64,000 nt of DNA from JACOMS01 sp964352785 (GTDB lineage Bacteria > Pseudomonadota > Alphaproteobacteria > Caulobacterales > Maricaulaceae). Location of the stretch: positions 1 to 64,000 of the forward strand of contig CAYGTI010000004.1 of assembly GCA_964352785.1 (NCBI GenBank), read 5' to 3'. The notes under the pieces were generated by a model. That model saw only the letters and a program-made list of their open reading frames with translations. It ran no database searches and was not told the origin of the DNA. The position numbers were made by a program, and so were the translations under genes. This document shows positions 15,796 to 24,965 of this stretch, in pieces (position 1 is the first letter of the stretch; every line of letters starts with the position of its first letter).

Positions 15796-17826
15796 CTAGC
15801 CGATCTGAAACTTTCGTTTCGCGGCGAGGCCAAATAAGAATAAAAAAGTCAGAGATACAAAACTCTGCGCGGTGCAGAGCAATTTAATCGCCAGCCAGCC
15901 GCCCGGGGAGAGCGTCTCTTGGTATAGACCCAACCATGTCTGATCTCCCGGTAAAATCGCTTTTGACCAGATTAAAAAGGGACGGAAAATATTCGCGGCT
16001 GATAAATCCAGCGGCCCCCAAACAAGGGGGCTCACAGAGGTCGCCGAGACATCAATTAAGTGCGCATTGACGTTAAAGATAATTGCAAAAACAATCCAAG
16101 CCGCAAAAAGTGAGGCGAGAGGTTTCCACATCGACCCGCCATAATCCGCCGTCAGGCCATAAGCCCAGGTCATAAATTTCGTCAGCGGCCCAGATGAGGG
16201 ACGTTTTTGCCGGGCAAGCAGCTCAAATTTAAAATAACGCTGCGCCCGGGTTTTGTCAGATATTTTTTCCATGGCAAGCTTTAGGGTGGTGCATCCAGCT
16301 TCAAGCGCGGCATATCGTTCTTCCTGCCGATCTGTTGTGTCCGCCCGGCAAGCGTCCTGCGTAGATTTCAGCGCGCGCCTAAATTCTTTAGACGCATAAT
16401 CCTCACCGCGCCGAGAGAGGATGAGTTGATCTTTGATATTGGCATTATCAAAAGCGTTGAACGGGAAGTGCAAGTCCGAGCCGGGTAGGGGCTTGCCGTT
16501 CTCGTCGGTAACCGTTGGACGGGAAAAGTCTGCGGGCCCCAAAAACTGTGTGCCGCGAAACGCGCTTTCTGTTCCGCAAGGAGTTGGAAATTTTGTGTCC
16601 ACAAAACTGGAACTTTGTTCGAAAACGGCATTATGAAAAGAACAACGGTTTGAAATTTTTACTACGTTGAATTCAACCGAATGTTCCGCATTAACATTAT
16701 TAAAACTGACGCTTTTTCCTAGAAACTGTGCTCCGTTAAATTGAGCTACTCCGCCTGAAAAGTGAACATTGATAAAATTGGTGAATTCTCCAAAAAATTG
16801 TGTACTAAAAAAATAAACACTGCCTCCAGAAAATTGTGCATCGGAGAAGTCCGCATATTTCCCAAAGAGTTTCGCCTTTGCAAAATACAAATTTCCTCCA
16901 GAAAATTTTGCCGATAAGAAAGAAATTGACCTTCCTGAAAAATGCGAAAAGTCAAAGCTGGTATACCCTCCTGAGAATATCGCATTTTCAAAACTAATAT
17001 GGCCAATTGAGAATTGGGTATTACTTAAATCTGCATTTCCGCCAGAAAACTCGGAGCGTTTAAACATTGTAGAACTCCCGAAGAACTGTGTTTTACCAAA
17101 GTGAGCATGTCCTCCTGCAAACTGCGCCTTTGAGAAATCCACCGTTTCTCCGGAGAATTGCGCGTCATAAAAGGATGTGTGTCCGTTGCAAAATCGCGCG
17201 CCTTTGAAGTCCGAATATTGTCCAAAAAAGTGCGTCTTACTGAAATTTGATGCGGATGCAAAAATTGCATCGGAAAAGTTCTGACTATACAGAAAGGCCG
17301 CTTGAAAAGTCTTTAAGTTTATATCGTGTTCGCTTGGAATAGCCAATTTTTTATAAGGTTGAGATGTACTGGGCTTAGTTGGTGTGCAAATTTTCAAAGT
17401 ACCTAATATACAACCATCAAACTGAGCTCGTCCGTCGCTACCCTTGATGTCCTCCCGCCCAATTCCCATAATGCGAAGTTCTGTATGAGAGCCTTGTTTT
17501 AATCTGTGCTGAAGTATGGGAGTTAATAAGTGCCATTTTCTATGTTGGAACTTGACCTTCCAGCTGGGGGCGCCGTCTTCAAAATACTGAGGGAGATGCG
17601 CCGCCGTATAATATTTACCATCAACTCCCTGCCTTTCCAGGTTAGTCCTCTGATCCCGCCAGTAATCCTGGAGCGTGGCATTGTGAAATGCGGTTTCGCC
17701 AAACATATCGCGGCATATACTGGCCTCGGATGCGGGAATAACTTGGCAGGCTTGATTAGGGCAGCCTTTGGGAAGATCAAATTGATCGATCCATTTTTTA
17801 TAAACCGCCTCATTCTCCACAACCAC
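15796..17826 (-). CDS. paralogous 12-residue-repeat membrane protein, N-terminus damaged
   Basis: 676 residues in the open frame from GTG 17826. It is a paralog of the gene at 13488: same N-terminal block (LPKGCPNQAC, ATLQDYWRDQ, DGRAQFDGC), about 15 twelve-residue units, then RAQRYFKFELLARQKRPSS and two C-terminal membrane helices. The units alternate in kind, one with GG and one without, giving a 24-residue superperiod. GTG 17826 is merely the first possible start after a TAA; conserved sequence (WFEADYSWDGLAKKPWHGW) continues upstream in frame and is cut by a stop and a frameshift, so the annotated product may be truncated or the gene a pseudogene. The repeat part is AT-rich (about 36% GC against 55% in its flanks). 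Confidence 0.68.
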   Translation of the reverse strand: MVVENEAVYKKWIDQFDLPKGCPNQACQVIPASEASICRDMFGETAFHNATLQDYWRDQRTNLERQGVDGKYYTAAHLPQYFEDGAPSWKVKFQHRKWHLLTPILQHRLKQGSHTELRIMGIGREDIKGSDGRAQFDGCILGTLKICTPTKPSTSQPYKKLAIPSEHDINLKTFQAAFLYSQNFSDAIFASASNFSKTHFFGQYSDFKGARFCNGHTSFYDAQFSGETVDFSKAQFAGGHAHFGKTQFFGSSTMFKRSEFSGGNADLSNTQFSIGHISFENAIFSGGYTSFDFSHFSGRSISFLSAKFSGGNLYFAKAKLFGKYADFSDAQFSGGSVYFFSTQFFGEFTNFINVHFSGGVAQFNGAQFLGKSVSFNNVNAEHSVEFNVVKISNRCSFHNAVFEQSSSFVDTKFPTPCGTESAFRGTQFLGPADFSRPTVTDENGKPLPGSDLHFPFNAFDNANIKDQLILSRRGEDYASKEFRRALKSTQDACRADTTDRQEERYAALEAGCTTLKLAMEKISDKTRAQRYFKFELLARQKRPSSGPLTKFMTWAYGLTADYGGSMWKPLASLFAAWIVFAIIFNVNAHLIDVSATSVSPLVWGPLDLSAANIFRPFLIWSKAILPGDQTWLGLYQETLSPGGWLAIKLLCTAQSFVSLTFLFLFGLAAKRKFQIG

Positions 17827-17960
17827 CCAGCCGTGCCATGGCTTTTTTGCGAGCCCGTCCCAGCTATAGTCCGCCTCGAACCAGTCTTACCACCATTGTG
17901 TAACGGCGGCGCTCGCGCAGCAAGTTTTCTTGTTGTAGTATGTCCAACTCCTAAGTGCAT
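17827..17960 (-). pseudogene. disrupted 5' end of the second 12-residue-repeat gene
   Basis: Minus-strand translation directly upstream of GTG 17826 gives WW-stop-DWFEADYSWDG followed by LAKKPWHGW, aligning with WWTAWFEQDYSWDG and LSQKPWHGW of the paralog. The stop is the TAA at minus-strand 17888-17886. Further upstream the homology moves to another frame (ENLLRER against KNLLRYR), so there is also a one-base frameshift. Both lesions fall in the first ~40 codons. Either the gene has decayed, or it re-initiates at GTG 17826; sequencing error is possible for the frameshift but would have to occur together with the stop. Confidence 0.6.
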
Positions 17961-18046
17961 ACTACCGCAGTTCTAAAGCTTAATAAGAGAAATATTCATA
18001 ATTCCATGAAATCACAGTACAGTAAATTATAATGTTAAGCGCGCAT

Positions 18047-18075
18047 AAAAAAAACCCCGCTATGGAGCGGGGTTT
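18047..18075 (-). terminator. intrinsic terminator of the suc operon
   Basis: AAACCCCGCT (18052-18061) pairs with AGCGGGGTTT (18066-18075) around an ATGG loop. Read on the minus strand the stem is followed by a run of T (18054-18047). It lies about 20 bases after the sucB stop (18097) and is the clearest terminator in the window; it also separates the suc operon from the repeat-protein genes. Confidence 0.9.
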
Positions 18076-18096
18076 GCGCCGTTATAATGGGCGAGT

Positions 18097-19311
18097 TTAG
18101 AGATCGAGCAGGAGGCGCTCCGGATCTTCGAGGCATTCTTTGACACGTACCAAGAACGTAACAGCCTCTTTGCCATCGACAATTCGGTGATCATAGGACA
18201 GCGCCAGATACATCATTGGACGAATTTCAATCTTGTCATTAATGACCATGGCGCGCTTTTGGATTTTGTGCATGCCCAGAATGCCGGATTGGGGAGGGTT
18301 TAAGATCGGGGAACTCATGAGGGAGCCGTAGACGCCGCCGTTTGAAATCGTGAACGTTCCGCCCATCATATCATCCATAGACAGATCTCCATCCCGCGCC
18401 TTGGCACCTAGCGCCGAGATACCTTTCTCGACGCCGCCGAGTGAGAGCGTGTCGCAGTCCCGTAGTACAGGGACAACAAGGCCTTTGTCTGTGCCCACAG
18501 CGATAGAAATATCATAATAGTTTTTGTAGATGATATCCGTGCCGTCAATTTCAGCATTAACATTGGGCACGTCCTTAAGAGCCTGAACGCAGGCTTTAAC
18601 AAAGAAGCTCATGAAGCCAAGTTTAATGCCGTGCTTCTGTTGAAAGACGTCTTTGTATTGGGCGCGCATTGCCATGATTTCAGTCATGTCGGCTTCATTA
18701 TAGGTGGTTAGCATGGCCGCTGTATTTTGCGCATCCTTGAGGCGGCGGGCGATGGTCTGGCGGATGCGGGACATACGCACGCGTTCTTCACGGGGATGAT
18801 CACCACGCGGCGCGGTAGGCGCAGCGGGTTTTGGCGCTGGGGCGGCCTTGGCCGCAAGCGCGTCGCCTTTGGTCACGCGGCCGTTTTTGCCTGTGCCTGC
18901 AATTGTGCCCGCGTCCAGATTATTCTCGCTGATCACGCGCTGCGCAGAGGGCATAACAACCGCAGACCTGCCAGAGGCGGTAGGTGCGGGTTCACCCTTG
19001 GGGGCTTCTTGGGCTGTGGTTTGTGTGGCCTCTGTGACAGCGGGAGCGGCGGTTTGAGCGGATTTTCCACCGGACGCGCCAGCGCTCATACGCGCAATCA
19101 CCGCGCCGACATCGGCGTTTTCACCCTCCGGCACGACGATTTCGTCGAGGACTCCGTCTTCGGGCGCAACAAGTTCTTGGGCCGCCTTATCAGTTTCAAG
19201 CTCGACCAGTGCTTCGTCTTTTTTGACCGCGTCGCCGGGTTTTTTAAACCACTGCGCGATCGTGACTTCGGCGACGCTTTCACCGACATTGGGGACTGTA
19301 ATATCTGTCAT
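18097..19311 (-). CDS. sucB: 2-oxoglutarate dehydrogenase E2 (dihydrolipoyllysine succinyltransferase)
   Basis: 404 residues. One lipoyl domain with the modified Lys in ETDKAAQELVAP (about residue 43); an Ala/Pro-rich linker; a peripheral-subunit-binding domain (PSAQRVISENNLDAGTIAGTGKNGRVTKGD); and a catalytic domain ending in SYDHRIVDGKEAV with the active-site His and Asp. It transfers succinyl from lipoamide to CoA. It follows sucA by 9 bases as the last gene of the operon and is followed by a strong terminator. Length and architecture are normal. Confidence 0.97.
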   Translation of the reverse strand: MTDITVPNVGESVAEVTIAQWFKKPGDAVKKDEALVELETDKAAQELVAPEDGVLDEIVVPEGENADVGAVIARMSAGASGGKSAQTAAPAVTEATQTTAQEAPKGEPAPTASGRSAVVMPSAQRVISENNLDAGTIAGTGKNGRVTKGDALAAKAAPAPKPAAPTAPRGDHPREERVRMSRIRQTIARRLKDAQNTAAMLTTYNEADMTEIMAMRAQYKDVFQQKHGIKLGFMSFFVKACVQALKDVPNVNAEIDGTDIIYKNYYDISIAVGTDKGLVVPVLRDCDTLSLGGVEKGISALGAKARDGDLSMDDMMGGTFTISNGGVYGSLMSSPILNPPQSGILGMHKIQKRAMVINDKIEIRPMMYLALSYDHRIVDGKEAVTFLVRVKECLEDPERLLLDL

Positions 19312-19320
19312 GATGTTTCT

Positions 19321-22287
19321 CTACTTTGCAAAGGCTTCGTCAAGAATGGCTTGCTGTTCCTTTTTATGTTTAGACGCGATACCCGTCGCTGTCGAGGCAC
19401 TTGCTTTGCGGCCTATATATCGCGGACGCGTATGTTTTGTGCCCAGATCGTTTAGGCTGTCTTCGATAAACGGATTGATAAACGCCCACGCACCCATGTT
19501 TTTGGGTTCTTCCTGGCACCAGATCATCTCAGCGTTTTTAAACCGTTTGAGCTCTTCGGCGATAGCGGAGCGCGGATAGGGGTGAAGCTGCTCGACGCGC
19601 ATCAAATAGACATCATTGATGCCTAGCCTTTCACGCTCTTCGAACAGATCATAATAGACCTTGCCCGAACACAGAACGACGCGGCGGATTTTACTGTCGG
19701 TGACAAGTTTTACTTCGCCCTCTTGGTGGTTATATTCCGCGTCATCCCACAGGACCCGGTGGAAGAATGTAGCCGGGCCCATTTCTTTGAAGGTCGAGAC
19801 GCAACGCTTATGCCGCAGCAAAGACTTTGGCGTGAACACAATCAGCGGCTTGCGGAAGTTCCGGTTAACCTGGCGGCGCAGGATATGGAAATAATTAGCC
19901 GGTGTCGTGCAGTTCGCGACCTGCATATTGTCTTCGGCGCACATTTGTAGGTAACGCTCCATGCGCGCAGAAGAATGCTCCGGGCCTTGGCCTTCATAAC
20001 CGTGCGGCAAAAGCATAACGAGGCCGGACATACGCAGCCATTTTTGCTCTGCGCTGGAGATAAATTGATCGACGATAACCTGCGCGCCATTGGCAAAGTC
20101 GCCAAACTGCGCTTCCCAAATGGTGAGAGCTTGTGGCGCAGTGATGGAAAACCCGTATTCAAATCCAAGTACGGCTTCTTCTGAGAGCATCGAGTCGAGG
20201 ACTTGGTAATATTCCTGTCCGTCTTCGATGTTATTAAGCGGTGTGTACCGCGTCTCGTCTTCTTGGTTGACGATATGACTATGGCGATGGCTAAACGTGC
20301 CGCGTCCACAGTCTTGGCCGGACAGGCGCACAGGATGCCCCTCTGTCACCAAGGAACCAAAGGCCAGATGTTCCGCAAGGCCCCAATCTATATTTTCGCC
20401 CGCATCGACGCGTTCGCGTCTCTGCGTGATGAGTTTTTTCAGGGTGCGGTGGCACTTGGCCTCTTTGGGGATGGTTGTGATGCGCTCGCCAATGTGCCGC
20501 AGACGCTCAATCTCTACGGAGGTATCGCCCCGGCGTTTATCGTCATCGGTGGGAACCGTCAGGCCCGACCAGATACCTTGCAGCCAATCGGGCTCATTGC
20601 TTTCATAATCTTTGGCAGTCTCAAATTCATGCTCGAGGAAGGTTTCAAAATCATCGACCATTTTGTCATATTCGGCTTTGGTGATCGTGCCGTTGGTGAC
20701 AAGGCGGTCGCCATAAATTTGCCGCGTGCTCGGCTTGTTTTTAATTGTGCGGTACATGACCGGCTGGGTAAAGGATGGATCATCGCCCTCATTATGGCCG
20801 TAGCGGCGATAGCAAATAATATCGATAACAACATCTTTGCCGAACTTCTGGCGGTACTCTGTCGCGACGCGAGCCGCAAAGACTACGGCTTCTGGATCAT
20901 CGCCGTTGACATGGAATATCGGCGTCTCGACCATTAGCGCCACGTCGGACGGATAATTGCCGGAGCGTGAATAGCTCGGGCTGGTGGTAAAGCCGACTTG
21001 GTTGTTGACAATCACATGCAGGGTTCCGCCGATGCGGTAGCCTTCAATGCCCGAGAGCTGTAGGCATTCCATAACCATGCCTTGTCCAGCAAAGGCCGCG
21101 TCGCCGTGCAGCAAAACAGCCATGACGGCTTTGGGGTTGGCGCTGGCATAGGTGCCCGACATCATTTGTTGTTTGGCGCGGGCTTTGCCGATGACAACCG
21201 GGTCAACGGCTTCGAGGTGAGACGGGTTTGGCGCAAGCGAGAGATGCACCTCATTGCCATCAAAGGCGCGGTCAGAGGAGGCGCCGAGGTGGTATTTCAC
21301 GTCGCCCGAGGCAAAGCTTTCAGAGCCGGATGTGACGCCGCCTAAAAACTCATAAAACATGGCGCGGTAAGGCTTTTCCATAACCGCAGCGAGAACGTTT
21401 AGGCGTCCTCTGTGCGGCATGCCAAAATTAATATCTTTGAGGCCAAGCTGTCCACCGCGCTTGATAATTTGTTCCAGCGCCGGGAGGAGCGCTTCGCCTC
21501 CGTCAATCCCGAAGCGCTTCGTGCCCGGATAGCGGCGATGGATAAGCTGCTCGAACGATTCGCCTTCAATCAGTTTTTGCAGGATAGATTTGCGGCCTTC
21601 GGGCGTAAATGAAATCTCTTTGTCCGGGCCTTCGATACGTTCTTGAATCCAAGCTTTTTCCGCCGGGTCGGAGACATGCATAAACTGTACGCCAAATGTC
21701 GAACAATAGGTGCGCTCCATGATCTCTATAATTTGCGCAAGCGTGGCGGTTTCCATCCCCATGACGCCGTCAATAAAGACCGAGCGGTCAAGATCCGCAG
21801 GTGTGAACCCGTAAGAGGTATATTCCATCTCTGGATGACGGTTCTTTTCGCGTAAGTTCAGCGGGTCAAGATCACCAATCAGGTGCCCGCGCATTCGGTA
21901 GGCGCGAATGAGCATGAGCGCACGGAGCGAGTCCTTGGTGGCTTGGCGTATATCGGCCTGTGATGCTCCGCTCATGCGGGCGTTGATTTTACCGGAAATA
22001 CTATCCTCTACGTCCGGCCCCCAATCGCCGGTCAGCGCCGCGGTGAGTTCCGTATGATCAGGCTGTGGCCAGTCTTGGCGCTTCCACGCCGGACCATTTG
22101 CATTTTGCCGTGCATCAACCGTGTCTTCACCAAGGCTGGAAAAGTAGGCTTGCCAGCTTGGATCAACCGTATGCGGGTTTTCCATATATTGCGCGAGCAT
22201 CTGCTCCAGATAGACGGCATTGCCGCCATCCAGAAACAATGTGTCCGTCATGTCTTGATTATACTCAGAGCGGCTTTTCTCAGCCAT
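19321..22287 (-). CDS. sucA: 2-oxoglutarate dehydrogenase E1 component
   Basis: 988 residues, thiamine-diphosphate-dependent. N-terminal docking segment LFLDGGNAVYLEQMLAQY, then RAYRMRGHLIGDLDPL, GMPHRGRLNVLA, HGDAAFAGQGMV (ThDP/Mg site) and RRYGHNEGDDPSFTQP, all typical of SucA/OdhA. The C-terminal LPHGYEGQGPEHSSAR is also diagnostic. It decarboxylates 2-oxoglutarate in the TCA cycle. ATG 22287 lies 5 bases after the sucD stop, so both are co-transcribed. No anomalies were noticed. Confidence 0.97.
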   Translation of the reverse strand: MAEKSRSEYNQDMTDTLFLDGGNAVYLEQMLAQYMENPHTVDPSWQAYFSSLGEDTVDARQNANGPAWKRQDWPQPDHTELTAALTGDWGPDVEDSISGKINARMSGASQADIRQATKDSLRALMLIRAYRMRGHLIGDLDPLNLREKNRHPEMEYTSYGFTPADLDRSVFIDGVMGMETATLAQIIEIMERTYCSTFGVQFMHVSDPAEKAWIQERIEGPDKEISFTPEGRKSILQKLIEGESFEQLIHRRYPGTKRFGIDGGEALLPALEQIIKRGGQLGLKDINFGMPHRGRLNVLAAVMEKPYRAMFYEFLGGVTSGSESFASGDVKYHLGASSDRAFDGNEVHLSLAPNPSHLEAVDPVVIGKARAKQQMMSGTYASANPKAVMAVLLHGDAAFAGQGMVMECLQLSGIEGYRIGGTLHVIVNNQVGFTTSPSYSRSGNYPSDVALMVETPIFHVNGDDPEAVVFAARVATEYRQKFGKDVVIDIICYRRYGHNEGDDPSFTQPVMYRTIKNKPSTRQIYGDRLVTNGTITKAEYDKMVDDFETFLEHEFETAKDYESNEPDWLQGIWSGLTVPTDDDKRRGDTSVEIERLRHIGERITTIPKEAKCHRTLKKLITQRRERVDAGENIDWGLAEHLAFGSLVTEGHPVRLSGQDCGRGTFSHRHSHIVNQEDETRYTPLNNIEDGQEYYQVLDSMLSEEAVLGFEYGFSITAPQALTIWEAQFGDFANGAQVIVDQFISSAEQKWLRMSGLVMLLPHGYEGQGPEHSSARMERYLQMCAEDNMQVANCTTPANYFHILRRQVNRNFRKPLIVFTPKSLLRHKRCVSTFKEMGPATFFHRVLWDDAEYNHQEGEVKLVTDSKIRRVVLCSGKVYYDLFEERERLGINDVYLMRVEQLHPYPRSAIAEELKRFKNAEMIWCQEEPKNMGAWAFINPFIEDSLNDLGTKHTRPRYIGRKASASTATGIASKHKKEQQAILDEAFAK

Positions 22288-22292
22288 AGGAT

Positions 22293-23180
22293 TTATCCTT
22301 TCAGGACATCCATCATAGTGACCCCGAGCTTGGCCGGGGAGTCAGAGACGCGAATGCCAGCCGCTTCCATTGCGGCGATTTTATCTTCCGCACCGCCTTT
22401 ACCCCCTGAGACGATCGCGCCTGCATGACCCATGGTGCGGCCCGGAGGTGCTGTGCGGCCTGCAATAAAGCCAACCATTGGCTTTTTAATGCCTTTTTTA
22501 GCCATATGAGCGACAAATTCAGCGGCCTCTTCTTCAGCCGAGCCGCCAATTTCACCGATCATGATTATCTGCTTTGTGTCATCATCGTTAAGAAACAGTT
22601 CAAGGCAGTCGATGAAATTGGTTCCGTTAATGGGATCCCCGCCAATACCAATCGCTGTTGTTTGGCCCAAACCAACCTGAGAGGTCTGGAAAACGGCTTC
22701 ATATGTGAGCGTGCCTGAGCGCGAAACGACGCCGCAAGAGCCCTTTTTGAAAATTTTACCGGGCATGATACCGATCTTACACTCTTCTGGCGTCAATACG
22801 CCCGGGCAGTTCGGGCCAATAAGGCGGGATTTCGACCCGACAAGCGCGCGCTTAACGGGGATCATGTCGCTGACAGGAATACCTTCAGTAATGGCGATGA
22901 TTAATTCCATTTCGGCGTCAATCGCCTCAAGGATCGAATCAGCTGCGAAGGGTGGGGGCACATAAATTACAGAAGCGGTTGCGCCAGTGGCGTGCTTCGC
23001 TTCGGCCACGGTATCAAAATTAGGGAGCCCAATATGAGTTGTCCCGCCTTTGCCGGGGGTCACGCCGCCCACCATTTTTGTGTTGTGATAGACAATCGCT
23101 TGTTCCGTATGGAACGTCCCGGTTTTACCGGTCATGCCCTGTGTGATAATTTTCGTATCTTTATTGATTAAAACTGACAT
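22293..23180 (-). CDS. sucD: succinate-CoA ligase, alpha subunit
   Basis: 295 residues. N-terminal CoA-binding Rossmann region (ITQGMTGKTGTFHTEQAI), GPNCPGVLTPEECKIGIMPG, SRSGTLTYEA, and the phosphorylated His in GHAGAIVSGGKGGAEDK. With SucC it makes succinate and NTP from succinyl-CoA. It is downstream of an unexpected small secreted-protein gene (11 bases away) rather than directly after sucC, and directly upstream of sucA. Confidence 0.97.
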   Translation of the reverse strand: MSVLINKDTKIITQGMTGKTGTFHTEQAIVYHNTKMVGGVTPGKGGTTHIGLPNFDTVAEAKHATGATASVIYVPPPFAADSILEAIDAEMELIIAITEGIPVSDMIPVKRALVGSKSRLIGPNCPGVLTPEECKIGIMPGKIFKKGSCGVVSRSGTLTYEAVFQTSQVGLGQTTAIGIGGDPINGTNFIDCLELFLNDDDTKQIIMIGEIGGSAEEEAAEFVAHMAKKGIKKPMVGFIAGRTAPPGRTMGHAGAIVSGGKGGAEDKIAAMEAAGIRVSDSPAKLGVTMMDVLKG

Positions 23181-23191
23181 TTATTTTGCCT

Positions 23192-23734
23192 CTATTTTCC
23201 TGCAAATACTTTTGATAAAATTATTACAAAGGTGTCATTGCCCGCATCGGCTTCCTGGGCAAAATGGAATTCAGTTGCACCCTCTGGAAGATATATGAAG
23301 CGATCCTCACCTTCTACTACGACTTTTTGTGATGGTGTTTGACCTATAACGTTTTCAAAGTCCTGTCGAATGCCAGATATATCATCTGTGACAAGCCAAA
23401 GATTACACATTCGCACGTTATATTCCTGAAGTTTGCCCTTCGCCATTGTTCCATACCAAAAACCGCCTCCAGCAGTTTCAACTTGAAAAGCTTTGAATGC
23501 TTTCACGTGGTTTAGATAAAAGGCTGGATCCATAGCTTCTTTCATGTTTTTGGCAGCATCAGACCAATCATTACTTACAAAGCTTTTTTTGCCTTCATTG
23601 TATGATAACTGAGATGCATTACAAACATTCAAAAACTCTTGAGTGAAAGAGTATTCAGCGTCTGATGCTATCGCATGTGAGGAAAACCCTACAAAGCAGC
23701 TCAGGACGCATAAGCTTTTCATGAATAAATTCAT
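23192..23734 (-). CDS. secreted hypothetical protein inserted between sucC and sucD
   Basis: 180 residues from ATG 23734. A clear Sec signal peptide (MNLFMKSLCVLSCFVGFSSHAIASD, cleavage near HAIA-SD) precedes a mature part with two Cys (NVCNAS, RMCNLW) that could form a disulfide. The rest is acidic and mixed, with aromatic motifs AGGGFWYGTMAKG and EDRFIYLPEG; no family recognised. A longer frame from 23794 would overlap sucC and is not favoured. AAGAGG is 13 bases upstream, a weak site. Composition is more AT-rich than the suc genes. A periplasmic protein in the suc operon is unusual; it must be co-transcribed with sucD (11-base gap). Confidence 0.75.
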   Translation of the reverse strand: MNLFMKSLCVLSCFVGFSSHAIASDAEYSFTQEFLNVCNASQLSYNEGKKSFVSNDWSDAAKNMKEAMDPAFYLNHVKAFKAFQVETAGGGFWYGTMAKGKLQEYNVRMCNLWLVTDDISGIRQDFENVIGQTPSQKVVVEGEDRFIYLPEGATEFHFAQEADAGNDTFVIILSKVFAGK

Positions 23735-23744
23735 ATTTAATGAA

Positions 23745-24938
23745 TTACCTCTTAACCGCTGTAACAATTTTCTGCGCGGCGTCATCCAGATCATCCGCCG
23801 CTATGACGTTCAAGCCGCTCTCATTGATAATTTTTTTACCGGCTTCGACGTTTGTGCCTTCTAGGCGGACAACGAGCGGAACTTGAAGGCCGACTTCTTT
23901 GACGGCGTCCACTGTGCCTTGCGCGATGACATCGCATTTCATAATACCGCCGAAAATATTGATCAAAATGCCTTTGACTTTTTCGTCAGACGTTAGAATT
24001 TTAAAGGCCGCTACAATGTTTTCTTTGGTCGCGCCGCCGCCGACATCCAAGAAGTTGGCTGGCTCTGCGCCGTATAGCTTGATAATGTCCATCGTTGACA
24101 TGGCGAGGCCGGCGCCGTTGACCATACAGCCAATATTGCCATCAAGCGCTACATAGGACAGGTCGTATTTTTTAGCTTCGGTTTCTTTTTCGTCTTCTTC
24201 GGTTTCGTCGCGTAGCGCCGCAACATCAGGATGACGGAACAAGGCATTTTCATCAAAACTGATTTTCGCATCCAAACAATGCAAGCGGCCATCCTCGGTG
24301 ACGATCAGCGGATTAATCTCCAGCATGCTCATGTCTTTGGCAAGGAAGCCGTTATAGAGTGTACGGCCTAGCTTATTCGCTTGTTTGGCAAGGTCGCCGG
24401 ACAGCCCAAGCGCCTTGGCCAAAGTACGGCCATGATGCGGCATGAAGCCTGTCGCCGGGTCAACGTCAAAGTTGATCACTTTTTCGGGTGTATCGTGTGC
24501 GACAGCTTCAATATCCATGCCGCCTTCGGTGGAGACGATAAATGAGACGCGCGAGGTTTCGCGGTTAATAATGATGGAGAGGTAAAGCTCTGTCTCAATG
24601 TCAGAGCCGTCCTCGATGTAAAGGCGGTTAACCTGCTTGCCTTCGTCGCTCGTTTGCGCTGTGACTAAGTAAGCGCCGAGCATCTCTTCAGCATTTTTAA
24701 CAACATCATCCACAGAGAACGCGAGGCGCACGCCGCCTTTAGCGTCTTTTGGCGCGCCGATGAATGTGCCTTTGCCGCGTCCGCCCGCGTGAATTTGCGA
24801 TTTGACGACCCAGAGCGGCCCACCCAGCTCTTCGGCGGCAGCGCGAGCTTCGTTTGCGTTAAAAATGGCAACGCCTTTGGAAACAGGGGCGCCAAGCTCT
24901 TTGAGAACGGCTTTGCCTTGGTATTCGTGTATATTCAT
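23745..24938 (-). CDS. sucC: succinate-CoA ligase, beta subunit
   Basis: 397 residues. ATP-grasp domain beginning MNIHEYQGKAVLKELG, with KSQIHAGGRGKGTF and EINPLIVTEDGRLHCLDAKISFD, and a C-terminal ligase-CoA domain with FLDVGGGATKENI and NIFGGIMKCDVIAQG. First gene of the suc operon. The upstream 292-base gap to the divergent sulfatase holds its promoter and a CGTTTC-AAGC-GAAACG inverted repeat close to the start. Confidence 0.97.
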   Translation of the reverse strand: MNIHEYQGKAVLKELGAPVSKGVAIFNANEARAAAEELGGPLWVVKSQIHAGGRGKGTFIGAPKDAKGGVRLAFSVDDVVKNAEEMLGAYLVTAQTSDEGKQVNRLYIEDGSDIETELYLSIIINRETSRVSFIVSTEGGMDIEAVAHDTPEKVINFDVDPATGFMPHHGRTLAKALGLSGDLAKQANKLGRTLYNGFLAKDMSMLEINPLIVTEDGRLHCLDAKISFDENALFRHPDVAALRDETEEDEKETEAKKYDLSYVALDGNIGCMVNGAGLAMSTMDIIKLYGAEPANFLDVGGGATKENIVAAFKILTSDEKVKGILINIFGGIMKCDVIAQGTVDAVKEVGLQVPLVVRLEGTNVEAGKKIINESGLNVIAADDLDDAAQKIVTAVKR

Positions 24939-24965
24939 GAAATCTATCCGTTAATGAGAATTTTC

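Noticed and set aside
18727..19455. 242-codon plus-strand ORF opposite sucB
   Set aside because: Shadow of the lipoyl/linker-coding part of sucB, with no recognisable domain.
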